A DNA stretch of 64,000 nucleotides, taken from contig NZ_LMIE01000001.1 in assembly GCF_001428625.1 (NCBI RefSeq), forward strand, positions 389,204 through 453,203. The letters are read 5' to 3'. Positions 39,873-48,147 of the stretch are shown here, one piece after another (position 1 is the stretch's first letter; each line of letters starts with the position of its first letter). Position numbers and translations under genes: made by a program. The notes under the pieces are model-generated. The model searched no databases, was not told the DNA's origin, and saw nothing but the letters and a program-made list of their open reading frames with translations. Origin of the DNA: Hydrogenophaga sp. Root209 (GTDB lineage: Bacteria > Pseudomonadota > Gammaproteobacteria > Burkholderiales > Burkholderiaceae_C).

Positions 39873-40370
39873 ATGACCAAAACGCCCATCGCCTGCGCCC
39901 TCTGGGCCGTGCTCGGCTTCGCCGCACCCGCGGCCTTTGCCGAATCGACGGCCACCACACTGGATCTGGAGCCTGTGTCCAGTTCACAACTCTGGCTCAA
40001 CGTGGGCGGCTTCTCGCGGCATTTCAAGCGGCAAAACGGCTACAACGAAAACAACCTCGGCTTGGGGCTCGAATACCGCACCAGCCCCGAGATCTCGTTC
40101 ATGGCCGGCAGCTATTACAACAGCGTGCGCAAGAACACAACGTACGCCGCGGTCAACTGGCAACCCTGGTCCATGGGAGGATTCAAGCTCGGTGCGGCGG
40201 TGGGCTTGATGAACGGCTACCCGGCGATGAATCGAGGCGGCAATTTTTTCGCCGCTTTGCCCATGGTCACCTACGAGGGGCGGCGCTTCGGCATCAACGT
40301 CGGCCTGATCCCGTCGATCAAGAACGTGGACGGTGCCGTGATCGTGCAGTTCAAAGTGCGCATCAACTGA
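39873..40370 (+). CDS. Small outer-membrane beta-barrel candidate
   Basis: A 165-residue exported protein: signal peptide MTKTPIACALWAVLGFAAPAAFA (cleaved near residue 23), then alternating hydrophobic and polar strands (NLGLGLEYRTSP, ISFMAGSYYNSV, FKLGAAVGLMNGYP, FGINVGLIPSIK) and a C-terminal VIVQFKVRIN. This is the pattern of an eight-stranded outer-membrane barrel. I do not recognise a named family. GGAAAG lies 8 bases before the ATG. Its 3' end overlaps that of the convergent exonuclease gene by 8 bases. Confidence 0.7.
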   Translation: MTKTPIACALWAVLGFAAPAAFAESTATTLDLEPVSSSQLWLNVGGFSRHFKRQNGYNENNLGLGLEYRTSPEISFMAGSYYNSVRKNTTYAAVNWQPWSMGGFKLGAAVGLMNGYPAMNRGGNFFAALPMVTYEGRRFGINVGLIPSIKNVDGAVIVQFKVRIN

Positions 40371-40989
40371 CCGCCACAGGCGATCGCTGTGCGCTGAAGA
40401 AGCGCGGCAACTGGTTGCGCGCGCAGCGCTGCAACCCCATCAGGAAACCGTGATCCGGCCAACCCACGCCGTGCTGTGTGCGCAGGTCGTGCTGGATGCG
40501 CGCCAGCAGCTCGGCAGCCATTTCGGCATCGGCCATGGCGCGGTGGGCCTGACCCGTTCGCGGCAAGCGGAAGAAGTCCACCAGCGAGCCCAGCTTGTGG
40601 TTGGGCGCGTGCGGGTAGAGCCGGCGCGAGAGCAGCACGGTGCAGGCAAAGGCGTGCGATGCGGGCTCACCGACCAGCGCCAGCTCGGCCTGCCAGTAAC
40701 GGCGATCAAACGACGCGTTGTGGGCGACCATGGGCACCTGACCCACGAACCGCGCCGCGTCGCGCATCACGTTGGCGGCCGGTGGAGCGCTGGCCACCAT
40801 GTCGTTGGTGATGCCGGTGAGTTGCGTGATGAACGACGGGATGCGAACGCCCGCATTCATGAGGCTCTGAAATCGGTCCACCACCCGGCCTTGTTCGGTG
40901 ATGACGATGGCCACCTCGGTGGCCCGGTCGCCCATGGCGGGCGAGATGCCGGTGGTTTCGAAATCGATGACGGCGATCGGGGAGGGCAT
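40363..40989 (-). CDS. DnaQ-like 3'-5' exonuclease
   Basis: A 208-residue DEDDh exonuclease: motif I DFETTG (residues ~8-13), motif II HNASFD and motif III HRAMADAE supply the metal ligands. It resembles the epsilon subunit or oligoribonuclease-like repair nucleases, but lacks the polymerase-binding tail of DnaQ. The start at 40989 (MPSPIAVIDFET) is taken because the family usually begins just before motif I; an ATG at 41013 is in frame. It lies 41 bases after the histidine kinase stop on the same strand. Confidence 0.87.
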   Translation of the reverse strand: MPSPIAVIDFETTGISPAMGDRATEVAIVITEQGRVVDRFQSLMNAGVRIPSFITQLTGITNDMVASAPPAANVMRDAARFVGQVPMVAHNASFDRRYWQAELALVGEPASHAFACTVLLSRRLYPHAPNHKLGSLVDFFRLPRTGQAHRAMADAEMAAELLARIQHDLRTQHGVGWPDHGFLMGLQRCARNQLPRFFSAQRSPVAVS

Positions 40990-41030
40990 GGACGGCGGGC
41001 TGGTCAGGTGCATCAAGGGATGCAACGAGC

Positions 41031-42404
41031 TTAGCTCAGCGCCGGCACCTCCGGCTCGCACGAATCCCCCTCAGTTTGCGCCCTGCAAGGCAGCTCCGCG
41101 ACGATGTGCGTGCCCTGCCCGGGGCTGCTGGTGATGGTGAGGTGGCCGTTGTGCGACTCCACGCGCACCCGCATGCCGATCAGGCCATGGTGGCTGGCAG
41201 GCACGCTGTGGGTCTGAAAGCCGCAGCCGTCGTCCTTCACGCTCACCCGCACCCAGTCGCCCTTGGCCTCCATCTGCACCGTCACCTGCCGGGCTCGCGC
41301 ATATTTGCTGATGTTGGTGAGCGACTCCTGCACCAGGCGGAAGACGGTGAGCTCGCACTCCTTGTCCAGGCTCACGGTCTCCAGCTGGGCGCTGACGGGA
41401 ATGCCCAGGCTGCTGGCCGCTTCCTGGCACAGCACTTCCAGGGCCGAGGCCAGGCCCAGCTGGTCGAGTGATGAAGGCCGCAGGTTTTCGATGATGCGGC
41501 GCTTCACGGCAATGCCTTCGTTCAGGCGCTGCTCGATGCCGCTCATGCGCTCCAGCGCGGAGGTGGGCATGTCGGTCACGCGTCGCAGACGGGCGAGCTC
41601 GAGCTTCATGGCGGTGAACAGTCCACCGAGTTCGTCGTGCAGTTCGCGCGCCAGTCGGCCGCGTTCGTCTTCGCGGGTGTTGACCAGGTGGCCGGCCAGT
41701 TCGCGCAGCTCGGCGGTGCGCAGGGCCACCTGCGACGCAAGGTATTGGCTCTCGCGCGCCTTCTGCTCGTCGCTGTAGCGCAGCTGCCGAGTGAAGAGCA
41801 CCAGGCCCAGGACCGACATCAGCACCAGCAGATGCAGCGCCACCCGGTTGATCATGATGGCGTCGGAAAGGGATCCACGCGCGCGGTCCTGCAGCGCGGC
41901 CGCGCGCCCCAGCACCAGATCGAACTCCCTGCGCAGCTCGGCGTAGCTGACGCGGCCGCGGTCGCTGCTGGCCATCAGGCGGGCCTGGGTGCGCCGGCCT
42001 TGCTCGGCCCTGTCCATCCATTCCTCCATGGCGCTCACGCGCGCCTGGATGCGCATGCGCACGGCCTCCACCGAGACGGTGCGCTGGGGGTCCACGTCGG
42101 CGATCAGCTGGAAAGCGCCGCGTTGCGCTTCGGCCAGGGCGGTGATGGATTCGCGATACGCGTCGCGGTCGGCCGTCTGACCGTTGATGAGGAAGGCGCG
42201 GGCCGCCAGTTCAGCATCGGTGAGGTTTTGCAGGACGCGCCCGGCCTGAAGACGCGCATCGGTCAGCGCAACGCCCTGCGCCAACGTGGAGCGCGAATGC
42301 TGGAAGGCGCCTTCGATGACCACGACGGCGACCACCGCCAGGGCCAGCACCACCGGCATCACGTACCGCGTGCGCGCCACGCGCTCGATCGACGACTTGA
42401 TCAT
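41031..42404 (-). CDS. CHASE3-type sensor histidine kinase (HisKA_3)
   Basis: A 457-residue sensor: N-terminal membrane helix (VMPVVLALAVVAVVVIEGAF), a CHASE3-like periplasmic sensor (~residues 40-180, LQNLTDAELAARAFLINGQ), a second helix (LHLLVLMSVLGLVLF), then the HisKA_3 dimerisation region with phosphoacceptor in LARELHDELGG and an ATPase domain (TVFRLVQESLTNISKYA, VKDDGCGF, LIGMRVRVESHNG). HisKA_3 kinases pair with NarL-type regulators. A receiver-only gene lies 49 bases upstream and a NarL-type regulator at 44348. The signal is unknown. Confidence 0.9.
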   Translation of the reverse strand: MIKSSIERVARTRYVMPVVLALAVVAVVVIEGAFQHSRSTLAQGVALTDARLQAGRVLQNLTDAELAARAFLINGQTADRDAYRESITALAEAQRGAFQLIADVDPQRTVSVEAVRMRIQARVSAMEEWMDRAEQGRRTQARLMASSDRGRVSYAELRREFDLVLGRAAALQDRARGSLSDAIMINRVALHLLVLMSVLGLVLFTRQLRYSDEQKARESQYLASQVALRTAELRELAGHLVNTREDERGRLARELHDELGGLFTAMKLELARLRRVTDMPTSALERMSGIEQRLNEGIAVKRRIIENLRPSSLDQLGLASALEVLCQEAASSLGIPVSAQLETVSLDKECELTVFRLVQESLTNISKYARARQVTVQMEAKGDWVRVSVKDDGCGFQTHSVPASHHGLIGMRVRVESHNGHLTITSSPGQGTHIVAELPCRAQTEGDSCEPEVPALS

Positions 42405-42453
42405 CCAGGCTCCCGGTGGCTGCGCGTGGCGCAGGCCATGTTGTTGTCAGTTG

Positions 42454-42858
42454 CTACCGCAGCTCGCCCGGCCGCGTGGCCGAGCCGTCCGACACCCGGG
42501 CGCAGTAGGCAATCAGGTCGTCGAGTTCACACGACTTGTCGAACACCCGGTCGGCCCCCAGCACGGCGCAGCGCTTGCGGATGTCGGCGGTGGCGTAGTT
42601 GGTGAGCACCACGGTCCTGGAGGGCAGGTGCGCATCTTGCGCCGCTTTGAGCACGCCCAGACCCGAGCCGGACATCAGGAATATATCGACGATCAGCAGA
42701 TCAAGCGAAGCGCCCTCGCTGCGCAACCAACGCACGGCACTGTGCTCGTCGACGGCATGCCCGACCACCTCGACGGCGGTGAGCTCCTGCAGCGTGGACA
42801 CCAGGTTCTCGAAGATGACTTTGTTGTCTTCGACGATGAAGGTCTTCAGCGCTGCCAT
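42454..42858 (-). CDS. Receiver-only response regulator
   Basis: A 134-residue single receiver domain: acidic pocket in FIVEDNKV, the phosphoacceptor aspartate in LLIVDIFLMSGSG (residue ~57), the switch threonine/serine in VVLTNYA and the lysine in VFDKSCELDD. It carries no DNA-binding output, so it probably acts as a phosphate sink or through protein contacts. It is located just before the histidine kinase gene on the same strand. An inverted TGTAGG/CCTACA repeat lies 91 bases before its start. Confidence 0.87.
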   Translation of the reverse strand: MAALKTFIVEDNKVIFENLVSTLQELTAVEVVGHAVDEHSAVRWLRSEGASLDLLIVDIFLMSGSGLGVLKAAQDAHLPSRTVVLTNYATADIRKRCAVLGADRVFDKSCELDDLIAYCARVSDGSATRPGELR

Positions 42859-42948
42859 GGTGTGTGTGGTGTGAAAACGAAGCCGGGGCGCCGATGCATT
42901 GCTGCGTCGTGCGCCCCGTCGAGCGTCGTTGAATATGCCCCTGGCGTC

Positions 42949-42966
42949 TGTAGGCGGCGTCCTACA
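42949..42966. promoter_or_regulatory. TGTAGG-N6-CCTACA inverted repeat
   Basis: Perfect 6-base inverted arms (42949-42954 and 42961-42966) lie between the receiver gene and the first BON gene. The same TGTAGG hexamer occurs three times at 44184-44270 around the NarL-type regulator. The recurrence in regulatory gaps suggests a binding site for that regulator (inference). Confidence 0.5.
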
Positions 42967-42988
42967 CCGCTCGAGGCGGGGGTGCTGT

Positions 42989-43300
42989 TCAGCGCACCAC
43001 GATGTCGTTGCGCACCGCCTGCACACCCGGGGTGGACCGGGCCAGCCGCTCGGCAGCCGAGCGTTCTTCGGCAGACTTCGCGAAGCCCGAGAGCTGCACC
43101 GTGCCCTTGAGCGTTTCCACATTGATGGACATGGCGCTGACCGTCTTGTCCTCGGCCATGCGGGCCTTCACTCGGGTGGTGATGGCGGCATCATCGATGT
43201 AGGAGCCTACGGTCTGCTGATCGCGGGCGACCGCGCAGCCGGTGAGTTGAACGAGGGTGAGGGCGGCGGCTGCGGCCAACACGGCGTGTGCGAGTTTCAT
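42989..43300 (-). CDS. BON-domain lipoprotein
   Basis: A 103-residue lipoprotein: signal and lipobox LTGC (cysteine ~22) followed by one BON domain (residues ~30-102) with ITTRVKARMAEDKTVSAMSI and VETLKGTVQLSGFAKSAEERS. BON domains bind membranes or glycans in envelope-stress proteins such as OsmY. It lies 38 bases after the second BON gene on the same strand, with which it may share a transcript. It was probably duplicated from or with that gene. Confidence 0.87.
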   Translation of the reverse strand: MKLAHAVLAAAAALTLVQLTGCAVARDQQTVGSYIDDAAITTRVKARMAEDKTVSAMSINVETLKGTVQLSGFAKSAEERSAAERLARSTPGVQAVRNDIVVR

Positions 43301-43338
43301 GATGTCCTCCAGCGTTTGAATGGTTTGGGGGTCAGCGT

Positions 43339-43785
43339 TTAGCTGTTCTTCTTCTCGATGGTCAGGCGGTTGTCCACCGTGACCACGCCATCGACGGCTG
43401 CGGCCAGGGTGGTGGCGCGCTGGCGTGAGGCTTCGTCGGGAGCGGTGCCGATCAACGCAACGTTGCCGGCTTCGGTGTCGACGTCGATCTTCAGCGAGCT
43501 GAGTTTGTCGTCGGCGGCCAGGGCAGCATTCACCTTGGTGGTGATCGCCATGTCGGTGGCGTTCTCGGCCACCGTGTCGGCGGCTTTCGAACCCGCGGCC
43601 TGCGCGTCGGCGGCGGCCACCTGGGCGTCGTTCTTCAGTTCGGCGCCGGCGGACTGGACCGTGGCTGCGGAGTTGTCGATTTTCTGACCAACGGTGGCAT
43701 CGTCAACCTTCTCGCCGCAGGCGGCGATGAGCACGGTGGCTGCGGCGGCGGCGAACAGGGCGGAGTAGCGATGTGTGGTTTTCAT
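43339..43785 (-). CDS. BON-domain lipoprotein, longer
   Basis: A 148-residue lipoprotein: signal ending LIAAC-23, an Ala-rich helical region (~residues 30-75) with many A/D/K residues, then a BON domain (ITTKVNAALAADDKLSSLKI, VDTEAGNVALIGTAPDEASR, TVDNRLTIEKKNS). Such proteins belong to the OsmY-like osmotic and envelope stress set. A TTCCTTTGAGAGG region precedes the start. It lies between csbD and the first BON gene. Confidence 0.88.
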   Translation of the reverse strand: MKTTHRYSALFAAAAATVLIAACGEKVDDATVGQKIDNSAATVQSAGAELKNDAQVAAADAQAAGSKAADTVAENATDMAITTKVNAALAADDKLSSLKIDVDTEAGNVALIGTAPDEASRQRATTLAAAVDGVVTVDNRLTIEKKNS

Positions 43786-43847
43786 GTCGATTCCTTTGAG
43801 AGGGGGCCGGACGCATCCGGCGAATGTCGGGGACTGAGCTGGTTGGC

Positions 43848-44093
43848 TCAGACCTTGTCGGTCGGTCGCTTCTTGGGGCTGTCGAACCAGTCGTCGCCGG
43901 CGTGGCGCTCCCAGGCGGCCACCTGGCGTTCGGCTTCGTCCTTGGCCACGCCATAGCGTTCCTGGATCTTGCCGGCGAGCTGTTCGCGGCGGCCGTCCAC
44001 AACGTCGAAGTCGTCGTCAGTGAGCTTGCCCCACTGCTCGGTCACGCGGCCTTTGAGTTGCTTCCAGTTGCCTTCGATTCGGTCCCAATTCAT
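43848..44093 (-). CDS. CsbD-family stress protein
   Basis: An 81-residue hydrophilic protein with the CsbD core MNWDRIEGNWKQLKGRVTEQ and GKLTDDDFDVVDGRREQLAG, then KIQERYGVAKDEAERQV. CsbD proteins are induced in stationary phase and under stress in many bacteria; function unknown. AGGAGAAACAC lies before the ATG at 44093. It is divergent from the NarL-type regulator; TGTAGG repeats lie between the two. Confidence 0.92.
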   Translation of the reverse strand: MNWDRIEGNWKQLKGRVTEQWGKLTDDDFDVVDGRREQLAGKIQERYGVAKDEAERQVAAWERHAGDDWFDSPKKRPTDKV

Positions 44094-44183
44094 GTGTTTC
44101 TCCTGTTGAGGTTGCTGCGGTCTGGGTCGGTGTCGTACCGTCCCCGGCTCGGTGCTGAGGTCAGCGTCAAGCCGTGTCTTCAC

Positions 44184-44270
44184 TGTAGGTGGGGGGATGC
44201 GCCCGGGGTGTCGGGCAGCGTGCCGTCGCCGTGTAGGACAAGGCCCCACATCCAGACGGCCGTGTGTAGG
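44184..44270. promoter_or_regulatory. Three direct TGTAGG repeats
   Basis: TGTAGG occurs at 44184-44189, 44232-44237 and 44265-44270 in the 254-base gap between csbD (minus) and the NarL-type regulator (plus). Two of them are preceded by GTG or GTGTG. A fourth copy forms the inverted repeat at 42949. NarL-type factors usually bind such short repeated heptamers. Confidence 0.5.
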
Positions 44271-44347
44271 CGTTGTCTGACGTTGCCCTGGGCGGGGGCC
44301 TGTTAGATTTCCGCATCTGCCCACGGGCTCAACCCACCGAAATTCCC

Positions 44348-44980
44348 ATGATCAGAATCGGCATCGTCGACGACCACGCCATCGTGCGCACCGGCCTGCG
44401 GCAGTTTCTTGCCGAACATGTGGACCTGCGCGTCACGGGCGAAGCCAACAACGGGCGCGAAGCGCTGGAACTGGCGCGCGGCGGTGAGGTGGACGTGCTG
44501 CTGATGGACATCTCCATGCCCGAGCAGGGCGGCGTCGATGCGCTGCAGGCAATCAAGGCGCGCTTCCCCGACCTGGCGGTGCTCATCCTCAGCGGCTTCC
44601 CCGAAGCGCAGTACGCCACCACCCTGTTGCGCTATGGCGCCAGTGGTTACCTCAACAAGGATTGCGCGCCTGAAGACATCGTCAATGCCATCCGCACCGT
44701 GGCGCGCGGCCGACGCTATGTGAGCCCGGCGGTGGCCGAGTTGCTGGCCGACGGCGCGGCCGGCGCGACCGAACAGGCGCCGCACGAACTGCTGTCGGAG
44801 CGCGAGCTGCAGGTCTTCCTGCGACTGGCCCAGGGCGAGACCATCGGTCACATGGCCGAACAGATGTTCCTGAGTGTGAAGACCGTGAGCACCTACCGCT
44901 CGCGTGTGCTGGAGAAGCTCAAGCTCACCAGCAACAGCGACCTCACCTACTACGCGCTCAAGAACGGCCTGATCCAGTGA
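44348..44980 (+). CDS. NarL/FixJ-type response regulator
   Basis: A 210-residue regulator: receiver domain ~1-120 (GIVDDHAIVR, phosphoacceptor in VLLMDISMP near D54, the switch region LILSGF, K105 in YLNKDC), and a LuxR-type helix-turn-helix ~145-205 (LSERELQVFLRLAQGETIGH, FLSVKTVSTYRSRVLEKLKL). It should respond to the histidine kinase at 41031. It is divergent from csbD; three TGTAGG motifs are upstream. The ATG at 44348 lacks a clear ribosome site. It converges on the phospholipase-D gene. Confidence 0.92.
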   Translation: MIRIGIVDDHAIVRTGLRQFLAEHVDLRVTGEANNGREALELARGGEVDVLLMDISMPEQGGVDALQAIKARFPDLAVLILSGFPEAQYATTLLRYGASGYLNKDCAPEDIVNAIRTVARGRRYVSPAVAELLADGAAGATEQAPHELLSERELQVFLRLAQGETIGHMAEQMFLSVKTVSTYRSRVLEKLKLTSNSDLTYYALKNGLIQ

Positions 44981-44996
44981 CCTGGGCCTGAGCGCC

Positions 44997-46415
44997 TCAG
45001 AGGAAGCGCTCCATCAGCCGGCCCAGCGTTTCCATCGCGCGGTCGCTCAGGCCGCGCCGACGCCAGGCCTCCAGCGTGATGGCCCTGGAGGCTGCACGGT
45101 CGCGTTCGAACAGCGCGTTCATCTCGCCACCAAAGTCGTCGCCCAGCACGATCACGTTGAGCTCGCTGTTGGCCACGAAACTCAGCCAGTCCAGGTTGCT
45201 CGAACCCACGGTGGAGAACACGCCATCGATCACCGCCGTCTTGGCGTGCATCAGGGCGTGCTCCATTTCGTAGATGCGCACACCGGACGCCAGCAGCTGG
45301 TCGTAGTACGACCGCCCGGCGTGAAACGCCAGCGACGAGTCGCTGCGCCCGGGCAGCACCAGTTCCACCGCCACACCGCGTGTGGCGGCGTTGCGCAGGG
45401 CGTTGACGAAATCGGCGCCGGGCGCGAAATACGCCATCGTGAAACGCACGTCGACCTGGGCGGCGTCGACTGCGGCGAGCAGGGCGCTGTAGATGCGGTT
45501 TTCCTTGTCGCGAGGATCGCTGGCCATCACCTTCACCACACGCTGACCGGGCTCGTCCGCGGCCTTGTTCGCGACCTTCTGGCCGAGCGAACCCTTGCAT
45601 CCCTGTTCCTGCCAGGTGGCCTCGAACACCCGGGCCAGCGCCGGCACCACCGGGCCGCGCAACTCGATCTGCGTGTCGCGCCAACCGTCGTCGAGCGCGG
45701 CGCCGGCCCGGGGCTTGCCGCTGCGGCCGAACGAGCTGGAACCATAGACGCGGCTGATGTTGATGCCACCGGTGAAGGCGACCTCCTCGTCCACCACCAG
45801 CAGCTTGCGGTGGTCGCGGTGCGTCAGGCCCCAGTAACCCGGGCGCTTGGTCGGGTTGATCGGGTTGAAGGCACAGACCGAGACGCCACCGTCGACCAGG
45901 CGCTTGAAGAAGGCATCGGGGGTGGTGATCGAGCCCACCGCGTCGTAAATCATGGCCACCGTCACGCCCTGCGCCGCGCGCGCAATGAGCAGATCGGCCA
46001 CCTCGGCGGCCACACCCTGGTCTTCGACGATGTAGCTCTGCAGCAGCACGCGGCCCCTTGCCTGCGCGATGGCCGCCTTCATGGCGCCGAAGGTGGCCGG
46101 TCCGTCGATCAGCAGGCGCGTGCGGTTGCCGCGGTACAGGTCCGCGTCGCCGCTGGCGGTGAGCGTTTTCAGGTGGTGGATCAGCAGATCCTTCTTGCCC
46201 TCGTTGGCCAGACCCTGCAGCGCCTTGCGCTCGGCGACGGCCGACACTGGCCCGGCGGCGCCGCTGACGTTGACCGTGCCCGCTTGCGCGGCCGGCATGT
46301 CCTCTGTTTTCGGCGGCAGGCTGGAGCATCCCGCCGCCACCAGCAGCAACCCCGAGAGCGCAAGACCGCACAGCCGGCGCAGCCCGGTGGTCTTCGAGGA
46401 ATGTGGCGAGTTCAT
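44997..46415 (-). CDS. Phospholipase-D/cardiolipin-synthase-like lipoprotein
   Basis: A 472-residue protein with a lipobox (LLLVAAGC, cysteine ~30) and two HKD motifs: HRDHRKLLVVDEEVAFTGG (~residue 210) and HALMHAKTAVIDGVFSTVGS (~residue 395), the catalytic pair of PLD-type phosphatidyltransferases. It could make cardiolipin or hydrolyse phospholipids in the envelope. The start at 46415 (MNSPHSS) is preferred; the longer frame to 46556 has no homology. An imperfect dyad lies 97 bases upstream. It converges on the NarL-type regulator with a 16-base gap. Confidence 0.87.
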   Translation of the reverse strand: MNSPHSSKTTGLRRLCGLALSGLLLVAAGCSSLPPKTEDMPAAQAGTVNVSGAAGPVSAVAERKALQGLANEGKKDLLIHHLKTLTASGDADLYRGNRTRLLIDGPATFGAMKAAIAQARGRVLLQSYIVEDQGVAAEVADLLIARAAQGVTVAMIYDAVGSITTPDAFFKRLVDGGVSVCAFNPINPTKRPGYWGLTHRDHRKLLVVDEEVAFTGGINISRVYGSSSFGRSGKPRAGAALDDGWRDTQIELRGPVVPALARVFEATWQEQGCKGSLGQKVANKAADEPGQRVVKVMASDPRDKENRIYSALLAAVDAAQVDVRFTMAYFAPGADFVNALRNAATRGVAVELVLPGRSDSSLAFHAGRSYYDQLLASGVRIYEMEHALMHAKTAVIDGVFSTVGSSNLDWLSFVANSELNVIVLGDDFGGEMNALFERDRAASRAITLEAWRRRGLSDRAMETLGRLMERFL

Positions 46416-46511
46416 GGCTTCAACCGGTGATGGGGAGACCCCGATGCGTGGGTATACAGGCGAGTGTGCTCGAAGCGGTCGCCCAGGTGTGTCGGCGGGG
46501 GCTCTGTGCGA

Positions 46512-46531
46512 CTGTCGGAGACCTCTGACAG
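46512..46531. promoter_or_regulatory. Near-palindromic dyad before the phospholipase-D gene
   Basis: CTGTCGGAG (46512-46520) and CTCTGACAG (46523-46531) are 9-base inverted arms with one mismatch around AC. It is 97 bases upstream of the phospholipase-D start and 22 bases after the PqiC-like stop. Confidence 0.3.
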
Positions 46532-46552
46532 CACGCGCCATCCCGGGCGCGT

Positions 46553-47143
46553 TCATGGAGCGGCGGTGATGCGCTGCGCCAGGCGCCAGATGGCCAGGCG
46601 GTGGGCTGCGGCCAGCGCGTCAACCGAGCGGTCGGGCAGTTCGATCCGGATGTCCGCCATCTCCATGGTGGGGGGTGCGGTGGGGGTGGCGCTGGCGAAC
46701 CACCAACGTGCCCGCAGGCGCAGGGTCTGGCGCGCCTCGTCGGCCACCAGCGTGTCGATCTCCACCCGCAGGCGGCGCGCCACGCTCACGCCCGGGGGCG
46801 CGGGCGACAACCACACCAGCCCTTCGCCGCGCAGCAGCGCGAGATCGGCCGCGAGCCGCACGGGAATGCTGTCGCGAAGCGGTTCGACCCAGCGATGACC
46901 CTCCAGTGGCAGCACACCCGCCGCACCGCTGGCGACCACCAGCGTGTCGCGCTCCAGCGGGCCGGGCAGTCGCATGCGCCCCGACAGTTCCCAGACCGCC
47001 CCGTCGCCAGCACGGGCTGCGGGCGGGGCTTCGGGCGGCGCGCTCTTGAGTTCGTACCAATGCATGGGCACCGGCGTCGACGCGCAACCCGCCAGCAGCA
47101 CGGGCACCACGCCCACGAGGATCAGCGTGTCGCGGCGCTTCAT
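46553..47143 (-). CDS. PqiC-like lipoprotein (ABC-type transport auxiliary component)
   Basis: A 196-residue lipoprotein: LLAGC lipobox at cysteine 20, then MHWYELKSAPPEAP and GRMRLPGPLERDTLVV, RWVEPLRDSIPVRLAADLAL and the C-terminal conserved FASATPTAPPTMEMA. This is the DUF330/PqiC fold, found with MCE transporters. It is the last gene of the MlaEFD-like operon and overlaps the MCE gene by 4 bases, so it is probably the outer-membrane partner of that system. Confidence 0.87.
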   Translation of the reverse strand: MKRRDTLILVGVVPVLLAGCASTPVPMHWYELKSAPPEAPPAARAGDGAVWELSGRMRLPGPLERDTLVVASGAAGVLPLEGHRWVEPLRDSIPVRLAADLALLRGEGLVWLSPAPPGVSVARRLRVEIDTLVADEARQTLRLRARWWFASATPTAPPTMEMADIRIELPDRSVDALAAAHRLAIWRLAQRITAAP

Positions 47144-48147
47144 GGTGTCCCCTTGCGCCCGCGCAGCACGGCGTCGGGTTGCTGCTCCAGCGTCTCGGCC
47201 AGATCGCGCATGGCGCGTGCGGCGCGCGAAAGGTCTTCCAGTGCGCGGTCGGCGCCCAGCCGCAGGCTGGAGTCGTTCGCGGTGGCCTCACGCAGCGAAG
47301 CGGCGCTGCGGGCCACCTCGTCGGCCGCCCGCTGCAGGTTCTGCACCAGCGGCGCGTCCGGTGCCAGCACGGACGACACACGATCGGAGGTGTCGTTGAC
47401 CGAACCCGCCGCGCGGCTCAGGTCGTTCATTGCGGTGCGCGTTGAAGAGAGCGAGCGCTGCAGTTCGTTGGCCAGTGGGTCGATGCGTTTGTCCAGCCGC
47501 GTGGAGACGCGATTGATGGTGGCCGTGATCTCGGCCAGATCGGCCAGCGCCTGCTTGAGCTCCGGGCCCGAGACCAGGGCGCGGGCAGATGCCGCGATGG
47601 CCGAGACGTCTTCGGCGATCTTGCGGAAATCCATGCCCTCGAGCTGGTTCTTCAGGGCCTGGATGGCCGTGGCGGTGGTGGGTATTTCAGGGACGTCCCG
47701 GTAGGTGCCGCGCAGCTTGCCCGGGCGCTCGGGGCGCAGGTCCAGGTCCACGTACAGCTGGCCGGTCAGCAGGCTCTGCATGGAGAGCTGGGCACTGAGC
47801 CCGCGCTCCACCAGGGCGGGCAGCGCCAGCTCCACGCCCTCGGTCCTGCGGCCATCGAGTCCGCTGACCGCATCGCTATCGAGCGCCACCAGCACCGGGA
47901 TGGAGAAGTCGTCGGACCTGCGGTCATAGAAGACCGAGATCGACTCCACGCTGCCCACGCGCACGCCGCGAAACACCACCGGCGCACCCACCTGCAGTCC
48001 ATAGACCGAGCCACTGAAAAACATGACAGCTTTCTCCTTGCGGGTGAACAGGCTGTTGCCCGCCAGCGCGATGATGGTGGCTGCAATCAGCGACAGACCG
48101 ACCACCACGAAGGCGCCGATCAAGGTGGGGCTGAGCTGGCGCTTCAT
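47140..48147 (-). CDS. MCE-domain lipid transport protein (MlaD/PqiB-like)
   Basis: A 335-residue protein: an N-terminal membrane helix (IGAFVVVGLSLIAATIIALA), one MCE domain (~residues 38-115, SVYGLQVGAPVVFRGVRVGS) and a long helical tail (~180-300) with many heptad-like Ala/Leu segments. A single MCE with a coiled tail resembles MlaD and the Mycobacterium-like Mce form. It would bridge the periplasm for lipid transport. It overlaps both neighbours (48144-48147 with the ATPase, 47140-47143 with the lipoprotein). Confidence 0.87.
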   Translation of the reverse strand: MKRQLSPTLIGAFVVVGLSLIAATIIALAGNSLFTRKEKAVMFFSGSVYGLQVGAPVVFRGVRVGSVESISVFYDRRSDDFSIPVLVALDSDAVSGLDGRRTEGVELALPALVERGLSAQLSMQSLLTGQLYVDLDLRPERPGKLRGTYRDVPEIPTTATAIQALKNQLEGMDFRKIAEDVSAIAASARALVSGPELKQALADLAEITATINRVSTRLDKRIDPLANELQRSLSSTRTAMNDLSRAAGSVNDTSDRVSSVLAPDAPLVQNLQRAADEVARSAASLREATANDSSLRLGADRALEDLSRAARAMRDLAETLEQQPDAVLRGRKGTP

